A stretch of 64,000 nucleotides of DNA from Pseudomonadota bacterium. Lineage in GTDB: Bacteria; Pseudomonadota; Gammaproteobacteria; Pseudomonadales; Oceanobacteraceae. This document shows, piece after piece, positions 57,070 through 64,000 of this stretch. Location: assembly GCA_030145845.1 (NCBI GenBank), contig JAIXHJ010000016.1, positions 1 through 64,000 of the forward strand, in the 5' to 3' direction. The notes beneath the pieces are model-generated. The model worked only from the letters and a program-made list of their open reading frames with translations, was not told the DNA's origin and did no database searches. Each line of letters begins with the position of its first letter. The stretch's first letter is position 1. The position numbers and the translations under genes are program-made.

Positions 57070-57893
57070 TCGTGCGCCGGATAAGAGCCCAGCATACGTA
57101 CATCGCGGGCAAAATATTCCAGTTCTTCCAGCGCCAGTATCATATTGTGCTGCTGCGGATGACCGTGAATATCGACATGAAAATGGCTCGCTTCCATGGT
57201 CGCTCCGTCCATGTAACTTTCCAGCTTGGCCAGGTTAATGCCGTTGGTGGCAAAACCGCCCAGCGCTTTATACAGCGCTGCCGGAATATTGCGCACCGAA
57301 AACAACAGGCTGGTGATGTAATCCATCCCCGGCTCACATTCCTGATGCTGAGGCTCACGGCTGAATACCAGAAAACGGGTGGTATTGCCGATGACATCCT
57401 GAAAGTTCTCGTGCAACACCTGCAGTCCGTACAACTCAGCCGCCAACTTCGAAGCAATTGCGCCGCGCTGCACATCCCCGCTTTCGCTGACCGCCCTGGC
57501 TTCCATCGCAGTATCCACCGCAGCCACCGGTTTCATGCCCAGATTGATAATACGCTGGTGACACTGTGCCAGCGCCTGCGGATGGGACGCCACCTCGCGG
57601 ATATCCGTCATGCGTGCACCGGCAACCCCGAGCAGGCAATGGTTAATCGGTTCAAAGTGTTCCGCCACCACATACAGAGCGGTACGCGGAATCAGGCGGT
57701 AAATTTCCTCAACCCGGCCGGCGGAGGAGTTTTCCAGGGGAATCATCGCCCGGTCGGCAAAGCCATTGGCGACCAGATCCAGTGCACTGAGAAAATCATC
57801 GCAGGCAACGGCTTCCCAGTCCGGAAACACCTTACGGCAGGCCAGATGTGAATAAGCGCCTGCGGTCCCCTGATAAGCCACCCGTTGCTGCAT
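57057..57893 (-). CDS. pheA: Prephenate dehydratase, monofunctional
   Basis: Makes phenylpyruvate from prephenate in phenylalanine synthesis. 278 aa, PDT domain (about 4-180) with the catalytic TTRF (171-174), ACT regulatory domain (193-270) with GFATNGINLAKLE (213-225) then SYM. The common GALV...ESRP motif for phenylalanine binding is ESYM here (225-228), as in alphaproteobacterial-type enzymes. No chorismate mutase part is fused. Divergent from the glucosylglycerate operon. Confidence 0.92.
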   Translation of the reverse strand: MQQRVAYQGTAGAYSHLACRKVFPDWEAVACDDFLSALDLVANGFADRAMIPLENSSAGRVEEIYRLIPRTALYVVAEHFEPINHCLLGVAGARMTDIREVASHPQALAQCHQRIINLGMKPVAAVDTAMEARAVSESGDVQRGAIASKLAAELYGLQVLHENFQDVIGNTTRFLVFSREPQHQECEPGMDYITSLLFSVRNIPAALYKALGGFATNGINLAKLESYMDGATMEASHFHVDIHGHPQQHNMILALEELEYFARDVRMLGSYPAHDYRI

Positions 57894-57940
57894 ACCCTCT
57901 CCTGTTCATTCATTCTGCGCCAATACGGCACACATCATCC

Positions 57941-57994
57941 GCACCAAAAAAGTGCATCATTATTAAGACGGGATTATTCGCACCAAAATGCGCC
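57941..57994. promoter_or_regulatory. Two NtrC-like enhancer sites
   Basis: Site 1 at 57941-57955 is GCAC-N7-GTGC (GCACCAAAAAAGTGC), the exact NtrC half-site architecture. Site 2 at 57980-57994 (GCACCAAAATGCGCC) matches in the left half and partly in the right. Centres are 39 bp apart and lie about 120 and 160 bp upstream of the predicted sigma-54 start. Confidence 0.6.
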
Positions 57995-58081
57995 ACATCA
58001 AAGCCCTATGATGCCAGAATCCCTTATTCTGTGCCCGGAGTTATCACTGAGGGCCGGATGGAATGATGGCTTTGTCCGAAC

Positions 58082-58097
58082 TGGCACAATGTCTGCT
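58082..58097 (+). promoter_or_regulatory. Sigma-54 promoter of the glucosylglycerate operon
   Basis: TGGCACAATGTCTGCT, matching the -24/-12 consensus TGGCAC-N5-TTGC at all but one base and with the required GG-GC spacing. 60 bp upstream of the glycerate kinase start; transcription would begin near 58109. Confidence 0.65.
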
Positions 58098-58156
58098 GAC
58101 ACTCATTTAACGACAACAACCCGTGGCGCAGGACGCGCCGCAACGGAGTAAAGGTT

Positions 58157-59119
58157 ATGACCGCCGCCTGGCCTGCAACAAGTCCGCTCAGCAACGATTG
58201 TCTCCGGCCGCTGCTGGACGCTGAGCCAACCATCAGCACCCTGTCACTGCCCGCCGCCTGGACAGAACAGTGGACCGATGTGTGGGCACCGGTCGCTGCC
58301 CGTCTGGCCATGCTGAAGCAGCAGATGGAGGGCAGTAAACAGGCGCCGGTGATCGGCATTCATGGTGGTCAGGGGTCCGGTAAGTCCACACTCAGCCGCG
58401 CTCTGGCCGGCGTTTACCGTGCCGTATTCGGCTGGAACACCGTCGTCCTTTCCATTGATGACCTGTATCTGCCGCACGCAGACCGGGTCGCCCTGGCCGA
58501 ACAGCAGCATCCGCTGTTACTGACCCGCGGGGTTCCCGGCACCCATGATGCTGCACTGGGCATTAACCTGATTCACCGTATGCAGAACCTGTCTGAAGGT
58601 GACACCCTGAGTATTCCGGCTTTCGATAAACCCAGCGATGACCGTCTGCCGTCATCACAGTGGCATCAGGTCAGCGGTCCGGTTGACCTGATTCTGTTTG
58701 AAGGCTGGTGTGTCGGATGCCGGCCGGTCAGTGATGAAGAGCTGGAAGTACCGCTCAATCCGCTGGAGGCCCTGGAAGACATGGATGGCAGCTGGCGGCA
58801 CTGGGTTAATGCACAACTGGCCGGCCCTTACGCCAGCTGGTTTGCAGAAATTGATTTTCTGCTGATGCTGAAGGTACCGGATATGCAAGCCGTACTGAGC
58901 TGGCGCACGCAACAGGAAACGGAAAACCGGCAGCAGGCTCAGGCCGGCGCTCCCGACCGCAGTCTGGATGCCGCCCGTCTGCAGCGCTTTATTCAGCATT
59001 ATCAGCGCCTCACGGAACAGGCACTGAAATATATGCCACAACAGGCCGATCTGGTGTTAACCCTGAATCCGCAGCATCAGGTGGCCGCCATCAGCGATGG
59101 CCAGGGAGGACTGCAATGA
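58157..59119 (+). CDS. D-glycerate 3-kinase (GLYK type)
   Basis: Phosphorylates D-glycerate to 3-phosphoglycerate using ATP. 320 aa of the plant/fungal GLYK group: Walker A GGQGSGKST (70-78), LSIDDLYLPHADR (about 98-110), FEGWCVG (near 180). First gene of the operon; the phosphatase starts 4 bp before its stop. Its product 3-phosphoglycerate is the acceptor of the GpgS reaction two genes on, and glycerate is what glucosylglycerate hydrolysis or phosphorolysis yields, so it fits both synthesis and recycling. Confidence 0.85.
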   Translation: MTAAWPATSPLSNDCLRPLLDAEPTISTLSLPAAWTEQWTDVWAPVAARLAMLKQQMEGSKQAPVIGIHGGQGSGKSTLSRALAGVYRAVFGWNTVVLSIDDLYLPHADRVALAEQQHPLLLTRGVPGTHDAALGINLIHRMQNLSEGDTLSIPAFDKPSDDRLPSSQWHQVSGPVDLILFEGWCVGCRPVSDEELEVPLNPLEALEDMDGSWRHWVNAQLAGPYASWFAEIDFLLMLKVPDMQAVLSWRTQQETENRQQAQAGAPDRSLDAARLQRFIQHYQRLTEQALKYMPQQADLVLTLNPQHQVAAISDGQGGLQ

Positions 59120-59925
59120 AAAAGCCCGCACTGCCTTTACTGGTCGTCACGGATCTCGACGGAAGCCTGCTGGATCACGATACCTACAGTTTCCGCCCGG
59201 CGATGCCCGCCCTCGCCTGTCTGCGCCAGCTGGGTATTCCCTGCATTCTCAACAGCAGCAAAACGTTTGATGAAATGCTGCTGCTGCGCGACAAACTCAA
59301 TAACACCGATCCCTTTGTCTGTGAAAATGGCGGAGCGGTGTTTATTCCGCGCGAAAATGGCAAAGGCTTTAACAGTGAAATGACCGGCAGCAGTTACAAC
59401 AGTATTCTGAAAACCCTGAATGAACTGCGTCAGTACGGTTATCACTTCCGCGGTTTCAACGATATGACAGCCACCGAGGTGGCGGCGGTCACCGGCCTGA
59501 CCAGCGACGATGCCCTGATGGCCAAACACCGTCACGCCTCAGAACCGATTCTGTGGCAGGATAACGATGAACGGCTGGATGAATTTATGAGTGCCCTGGC
59601 CTGCCATAACCTGCGTTTGCTGCGCGGCGGGCGTTTTCTGCATGTGATGGGGATGAATGATAAATCCGAAGCGGTTACATTTTTTAAAGATTACTATGAA
59701 AAACTCTGGGATGAGAGCCTGGATGTGGTCGCCCTGGGAGACGGCGACAACGACCTGAGCATGCTGGAAGCGGCCGATTACCCGATCGTCATTCCAGGTG
59801 CCAGCCAGACCCTCAGCCCGGAAAACCCGGCGACCCGAACCGCCGACAAGCACGGACCGGCCGGCTGGAATGACACCCTGCTGGCCTTACTGAATGAGCT
59901 CACCAAGGAGGCTACCCGTGTCTGA
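59116..59925 (+). CDS. gpgP: Glucosyl-3-phosphoglycerate phosphatase (HAD-IIB)
   Basis: Removes the phosphate from glucosyl- (or mannosyl-) 3-phosphoglycerate. 269-residue HAD-IIB enzyme of the MPGP group: DLDGSLLD (13-20, nucleophile Asp13 and Asp15), LNSSKTF near 50, LGDGDNDLSMLEAADYPIV (about 205-223). The GpgS gene starts within its last 8 bp. Glucosyl substrate is inferred from the GpgS neighbour, since the family includes mannosyl enzymes. Confidence 0.88.
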   Translation: MKKPALPLLVVTDLDGSLLDHDTYSFRPAMPALACLRQLGIPCILNSSKTFDEMLLLRDKLNNTDPFVCENGGAVFIPRENGKGFNSEMTGSSYNSILKTLNELRQYGYHFRGFNDMTATEVAAVTGLTSDDALMAKHRHASEPILWQDNDERLDEFMSALACHNLRLLRGGRFLHVMGMNDKSEAVTFFKDYYEKLWDESLDVVALGDGDNDLSMLEAADYPIVIPGASQTLSPENPATRTADKHGPAGWNDTLLALLNELTKEATRV

Positions 59926-61132
59926 TTTCTACCAGAACGGTATAATTACAACATTGCACAACCTGACTGACCGTCCACTGGAAGATCTGGAAAAAGAACT
60001 GATGAGTTTTTCCAGAATCCGTCCCATGTCACTGGTACTGCCATCGCTCTACTCTGAGCTGACCGGCCCGGCGCTGAACAATATCATCGATGACGTTGCC
60101 AGAGTGCCCTACCTGAATGAAATTGTGATCGGCCTCGACCGCGCCAGCGAAGCAGAATACGCCCACGCCAGGGAGTTTTTCAGCCGCCTGCCACAGCACC
60201 ACCGTATTCTCTGGAATGACGGCCCACGCCTGCGCAAAATCGACGCCCTGCTGGAACAGGAAGGCCTGGCGCCGAAGGAAATGGGCAAAGGCCGTAACGT
60301 CTGGTACTGCTATGGCTATGTCCTGGCCTCCGGCCGGGCTGAAGCCGTGGCCCTGCATGACTGTGATATCGTCACCTACAACCGTGGCATGCTGGCACGC
60401 CTGATTTATCCGGTGGCCAACCCGGCTTTCAACTACGAATTTGCCAAGGGGTATTACTCCCGTATTGCCGACGGCAAACTGAACGGTCGTGTCAGCCGCC
60501 TGCTGGTAACCCCGCTGATCCGTGCACTGAAAAAAGTGTATGGCTCACTCGATTATCTGGAATACCTCGACAGCTTCCGTTACCCGCTGTCCGGCGAATT
60601 TTCCATGCGCGCCGATGTGCTCAACGATATCCGTATCCCCTCCGACTGGGGACTGGAAATCGGTGTACTGTCAGAAATGAAACGCAACTACTCCACCAAC
60701 CGTCTGTGTCAGGTGGATATTGCGGATGTCTACGATCATAAACACCAGCCATTGTCCGAAGATGATGTCAGCCGTGGCCTGTCGAAAATGAGTACCGACA
60801 TCTGTAAGGCTATTTTCCGCAAACTGGCAACTCAGGGCGAAGTCTTCACCACCGAAACCTTCCGCTCGATCAAGGCCACCTATTTCCGTATCGCCCTCGA
60901 CTTTATCGAGACCTACTACAACGATGCGCGCATGAATGGTCTGACACTGGACCGCCATGCGGAAGAAAAAGCGGTGGAACTGTTTGCCGAAAATATCATG
61001 GGAGCCGGTGAACATTTCCTCGCCAATCCGATGGAAACACCCTTTATTCCCAGCTGGAACCGGGTTATTTCAGCCATTCCCGATATTCTTGACCGCCTCT
61101 ACGAAGCGGTGGAAGAAGATAACGCCAGCTGA
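59918..61132 (+). CDS. gpgS: Glucosyl-3-phosphoglycerate synthase
   Basis: GT81 glycosyltransferase that adds glucose from NDP-glucose to 3-phosphoglycerate, giving the precursor of glucosylglycerate. 404 aa from GTG at 59918, chosen because an AAGGAGG ribosome binding site (59905-59911) lies right before it, inside the gpgP 3' end. GKG (123-125) and HDCDIVTY (147-154), with Asp148 and Asp150 as the DxD metal motif, are visible. Last gene of the three-gene operon, followed by a terminator. Confidence 0.92.
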   Translation: MSDFYQNGIITTLHNLTDRPLEDLEKELMSFSRIRPMSLVLPSLYSELTGPALNNIIDDVARVPYLNEIVIGLDRASEAEYAHAREFFSRLPQHHRILWNDGPRLRKIDALLEQEGLAPKEMGKGRNVWYCYGYVLASGRAEAVALHDCDIVTYNRGMLARLIYPVANPAFNYEFAKGYYSRIADGKLNGRVSRLLVTPLIRALKKVYGSLDYLEYLDSFRYPLSGEFSMRADVLNDIRIPSDWGLEIGVLSEMKRNYSTNRLCQVDIADVYDHKHQPLSEDDVSRGLSKMSTDICKAIFRKLATQGEVFTTETFRSIKATYFRIALDFIETYYNDARMNGLTLDRHAEEKAVELFAENIMGAGEHFLANPMETPFIPSWNRVISAIPDILDRLYEAVEEDNAS

Positions 61133-61149
61133 ACACCCCAACCAAAAAC

Positions 61150-61171
61150 GCCCGCAACCGCGGGCATTTTT
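61150..61171 (+). terminator. Terminator of the glucosylglycerate operon
   Basis: GCCCGC / GCGGGC 6-bp stem, 4-nt loop, followed by ATTTTTAT, 18 bp past the gpgS stop. Confidence 0.85.
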
Positions 61172-61184
61172 ATATCTCCGCTAT

Positions 61185-62003
61185 TCAGTCTCTGAGAAAC
61201 ACCTCTATGGCTGCAGCCAGTTCTTCCGGCTTTTCTTCAATCACCAGATGGCCAGCCTGCGGGACAGTCACCAGACGCGCACCCGGAATCTTACTCTGCA
61301 GCCGTTCAGCCTGAACCAGGGGAATCCACTGATCCTCCTCGCCCCACAGAATCAGCACCGGTGCTGACACTTCCGTAAAGCGGTGCTGAAATTCATCGGT
61401 ATAAGCAGAATCCGCCTGAGCAATCTGCCGGTAAAAAGCAGCCTTCCCGTCATCTCCCATCCAGGGGGCCAGAATCCCGTCCAGAGTTGCCTGATCCAGA
61501 GAGTTATATGCCGCCGTTTTTACATAGGCTTCAACCACCGCGCGGTGAATATAATCCGGCAGGCCGGAAAAGGCTTCTTCATATTGTTCAACATGGCGGA
61601 AAAACGGGGATCCCCAGGGCGACAGAGCAACCGGATCAATCAGTACTATTTTTCTGAAATGGTGCTGATCCAGAATATGATTACGCAGCACCGTGGTGCC
61701 GCCGAAATCGTGGCCGATAATACAGGGCGACTCCAGCTGCCAGTGCTGCAGCAACGCCTGCAACAGCCTGTTCTGTACCGCCAGCGAGACATCCCCATCG
61801 CGTTTATCCGACGCGCCATACCCCAGCAGATCAAAATAATAAACCTGATAATGCTGCGCCAGCCGGCGGATCAGGTGCCTGAGATTAAAGGAAGACCACG
61901 GCGTACCATGCACCAGTACCAGAGGTTCCCCCTCCCCTGCCACGCCGTACCTGACCTCCCGGCCGTCGAAATTAAACTGGTAAGGAAGATTCCAGTCAGC
62001 CAT
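61185..62003 (-). CDS. Alpha/beta hydrolase with Asp nucleophile
   Basis: 272 residues. Oxyanion HGTPW (32-36); nucleophile elbow GHDFGG with Asp99; acid Asp224 (WGEEDQW) and His252 (AGHLVIEE). An Asp nucleophile is typical of haloalkane dehalogenases, fluoroacetate dehalogenases and epoxide hydrolases. The exact substrate cannot be told. No signal peptide. Convergent to the glucosylglycerate operon. Confidence 0.8.
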   Translation of the reverse strand: MADWNLPYQFNFDGREVRYGVAGEGEPLVLVHGTPWSSFNLRHLIRRLAQHYQVYYFDLLGYGASDKRDGDVSLAVQNRLLQALLQHWQLESPCIIGHDFGGTTVLRNHILDQHHFRKIVLIDPVALSPWGSPFFRHVEQYEEAFSGLPDYIHRAVVEAYVKTAAYNSLDQATLDGILAPWMGDDGKAAFYRQIAQADSAYTDEFQHRFTEVSAPVLILWGEEDQWIPLVQAERLQSKIPGARLVTVPQAGHLVIEEKPEELAAAIEVFLRD

Positions 62004-62136
62004 CGCCGTTCCCTTGCTGCGGTGAATTGGGTAAATACCTTGCAGTATTCACCTGACAGAATCCTCACACTAACAACCTCAGTGCATTATTCAAGCTCGC
62101 GCATTGCCGCCAGGGAAATACGGCAAAGCGGCAGCC

Positions 62137-62424
62137 TCAGGACAGTGGCAGCGGCATTCTGCTGTGCTGTGCCGCATCCGCATTATTGATCATTTCATCG
62201 TAGGGAGAAGTGCTGACCATCCAGGCGTAATCGATACCAAGACTGGACAGCTTCCGGGAGCATTCAGCCAGGCTGTGGAAGCACATGGCGGCCCCGCCAT
62301 GGGTTAACAGGCTGGTGCCCCCCGGATAACGGATCTGAACCAGATACAGATCCCCTTCACTGGTAATAATTTCCACGTCGGCAAAGTTATCGGCTACCAG
62401 AAGCCGGAGTTCAGCTGGCGTCAT
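62137..62424 (-). CDS. DUF6482 family protein
   Basis: 95-residue soluble protein beginning MTPAELRLLVADNFADVEIITSE at 62424, with GGGAG 9 nt upstream; an upstream GTG/ATG frame of six more codons is not used. The pattern (YLVQIRYPGGTSLLTHGG and FHSLAECSRKLSSLGI) fits the DUF6482 group of gammaproteobacterial proteins by recall. Function unknown. Confidence 0.6.
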   Translation of the reverse strand: MTPAELRLLVADNFADVEIITSEGDLYLVQIRYPGGTSLLTHGGAAMCFHSLAECSRKLSSLGIDYAWMVSTSPYDEMINNADAAQHSRMPLPLS

Positions 62425-62581
62425 AAGACTGCTCCCATTCACGCGATGATTTCAGTGTTGGTGAATATGACCGGAAGCGCCAGCATAACCCTGATGGAAT
62501 TTTGTTGTTGCCGATTGTTACTGTCTGTCGGTTTATTACCGCAGGTAACGGGATGAACGCAGCACCCCGTTACCCGGCAGT

Positions 62582-64000
62582 TTACGGCGCCGTCAGCCAG
62601 ACCGTCTGATACGGCGACAGCACCAGCTCTTCCGTCACCACTGACGCTTCATAAGCCAGCAGATCTGACAGTCCGTCCGGCAGGAAACCCAGCGAGGCCA
62701 GTGGCAGCTTCAGCATCCGCTCCGTCACATTGGAGATGGCGAACAGCGTCTGCTCTGCGTGACTGCGACGGTTAATAAAGAGGTCGGTATTGATACGCAC
62801 GATGTCCTGCCGGGCATCCGGGTGGAAGGCCTTCTGCCCGCTGCGTATGCGCAGCATACGCCGCAGTTCCTTAAAAACTTCCGCCTGCGGTGTGACCGGA
62901 TTATTCAGCAGACATTCAAGTTCCGTCTTGTCCCAGATCTTACGGTTGATGGAACGGGTACGGCCGGTTTTCTCCACATGCTCCAGATCATTCGGCGTGG
63001 CCAGCAGGCTGTGAATATACACCGCCGGAATTCCCTGCATGGCGAGCATGATAGCCTGCGAACAAAGGAAACGCTGAACCTGAAAATGATCCGTCCCCCG
63101 GCGGGTGCCCATACAGGCATCAAACAGGGTGATGTTGATTTCATACGGGCTCTGACTGCCGTCCGGATTGGCTTTCATACTGACGAAGCCACCGAAACGG
63201 TGCATACAGTCAATCAGGTCCTGCACTTCCCGCTCAGGCAGTAATCCCTCTACCGGACGCACACCGATGCCGTCATGTGAGGCGGTAAAGTTCAGATAGC
63301 TGCAGCCTTCCGGCAGCGGCGGAATTTTATCCGCCCAATCAGTCAGGAAGCTGGCATTTCCGCGGTTCAGGGCATGCAGAACCAGAGGCGGCAGACCAAA
63401 CTGATACACCATGTGCGCTTCATCGGCGTTACCGAAATAACTCAGGTTTTCCGCCACCGGTACATTGGTCTCGGTGAGCAGAATGGTACGCGGCGCACAG
63501 AAATCGAGTACATCACGCATGAGTTTGACCACTTCATGCGTCTGCGGCAGGTGAATGCAGTTAGTGCCCAGCTGTTTCCACAGATAAGCAATGGCATCCA
63601 GACGGATAAAGCGTGCGCCCCGTTCCACATACAGCAGCAGAATCTGAATAAATTCCACCAGCACCGCCGGATTGGCAAAATTCAGATCAATCTGATCTTC
63701 ACTGAACGTTGCCCAGACATGACGCACGCCACGGTGAGTATGGACCGGTGTCAGCAGCGGCGTATTACGCGGCCGGGTAACCTGAGACACGTCGGTTTCC
63801 GGATCCACTTCAACAAAATAATCACTGTAGGGTTCGTTATTGGCGATGTAATCGAAAAACCACAGGTTTTCGCGCGAGCAATGGTTGATGACCAGATCAA
63901 TCATCAGATGGAAATGTTCTTCGATGCTGGCAATATCATTCCAGTCACCCCAGTCGGCGTTGACCTGACGGTAATCAATCACCGAAAAGCCATCGTCCGA
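62582..64000 (-). CDS. GH13_18 phosphorylase (probable glucosylglycerate phosphorylase), 5' truncated
   Basis: Partial: the gene enters from the right edge, so the N terminus is missing; 472 codons are in the window. The motifs of the sucrose-phosphorylase-like GH13_18 group are visible: DLVINHCSREN, FIRLDAIAYLWK (nucleophile Asp), LLTETNVP (acid Glu) and ASHDGIGV. In this group glucosylglycerate phosphorylase splits glucosylglycerate with phosphate into glucose 1-phosphate and glycerate. I prefer that role because gpgS, gpgP and glycerate kinase are only 1.5 kb away, but sucrose phosphorylase cannot be ruled out without the acceptor-site loop. Confidence 0.78.
   Translation of the reverse strand, partial: SDDGFSVIDYRQVNADWGDWNDIASIEEHFHLMIDLVINHCSRENLWFFDYIANNEPYSDYFVEVDPETDVSQVTRPRNTPLLTPVHTHRGVRHVWATFSEDQIDLNFANPAVLVEFIQILLLYVERGARFIRLDAIAYLWKQLGTNCIHLPQTHEVVKLMRDVLDFCAPRTILLTETNVPVAENLSYFGNADEAHMVYQFGLPPLVLHALNRGNASFLTDWADKIPPLPEGCSYLNFTASHDGIGVRPVEGLLPEREVQDLIDCMHRFGGFVSMKANPDGSQSPYEINITLFDACMGTRRGTDHFQVQRFLCSQAIMLAMQGIPAVYIHSLLATPNDLEHVEKTGRTRSINRKIWDKTELECLLNNPVTPQAEVFKELRRMLRIRSGQKAFHPDARQDIVRINTDLFINRRSHAEQTLFAISNVTERMLKLPLASLGFLPDGLSDLLAYEASVVTEELVLSPYQTVWLTAP

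Noticed and set aside
57003-57851. 282-codon plus-strand frame opposite pheA
   Set aside because: Overlaps the GH13 3' end and is antisense to a complete prephenate dehydratase.
61383-62189. 268-codon plus-strand frame opposite the alpha/beta hydrolase
   Set aside because: Antisense to a gene with a full catalytic triad.

Overview
The window looks like chromosomal DNA of a marine gammaproteobacterium, probably an Oceanospirillales or Pseudomonadales relative. The reasons are a moderately GC-rich sequence with dense, uniform gene packing, a complete Na+-translocating NADH:quinone oxidoreductase operon, genes for the compatible solute glucosylglycerate, abundant fatty-acid/acyl-CoA genes, and a gene order (nqrF-A, long GAPDH, mfd, csiV, mtnP-like, nagZ, psrA, lexA, sulA, DUF6586) that I recall from Pseudomonas aeruginosa PA2994-PA3010. 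I see no rRNA, tRNA, CRISPR array, insertion sequence or prophage. Genus assignment is inference.

Layout. 0.2-7 kb: a circularly permuted ribosome-assembly GTPase, a DUF695-like gene, a persulfide dioxygenase-like hydrolase divergent from a BigR-type ArsR sensor with a small Cys protein, DUF2489 and YceI proteins, PPK2 and a diguanylate cyclase. 7-12.6 kb: murI, folE, cls, ompW behind an FNR box, and a degenerate membrane histidine kinase. 12.6-17.6 kb: acyl-CoA dehydrogenase, acyl-CoA ligase and a divergent AraC regulator. 17.6-29.8 kb: DUF2789, an exonuclease-fold protein, a fructosamine-kinase-like protein, pdxH, an RDD protein, lptF-lptG divergent from pepA, nitroreductase, HEPN-like protein, SDR, MpaB-like oxygenase and acyl-CoA desaturase. 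30-50.2 kb: nqrABCDEF, long GAPDH, mfd-csiV, thioinosine phosphorylase, nagZ, L,D-transpeptidase, psrA, lexA-sulA, DUF6586, YfaZ and htpG. 50.3-57.9 kb: three thioesterases, a CheY/CheC/degenerate-GGDEF operon, an AraC regulator, a GH13 alpha-glucosidase and a monofunctional prephenate dehydratase. 58.1-64 kb: glycerate kinase, glucosyl-3-phosphoglycerate phosphatase and synthase, an alpha/beta hydrolase, DUF6482 and a GH13_18 phosphorylase cut by the window end.

How the parts work together. Central energy and envelope functions (Nqr, lptFG, murI, nagZ, cls) are interleaved with stress circuits whose control sites can be read directly: tandem SOS boxes before lexA-sulA, a sigma-32 promoter before htpG, an FNR box before ompW, a PsrA site before psrA and an AT-rich dyad before the persulfide genes. 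The most interesting region is the glucosylglycerate operon. Its upstream region carries a sigma-54 type -24/-12 element and two NtrC-like enhancer sites, suggesting that synthesis of this anionic solute is tied to nitrogen limitation. A GH13_18 phosphorylase and the glycerate kinase nearby could recycle it. The second candidate is the CheY-CheC-GGDEF operon, whose GGDEF active site is degenerate (SGEMF) while an RxxD inhibitory-site motif is kept, as expected of a c-di-GMP receptor rather than an enzyme.
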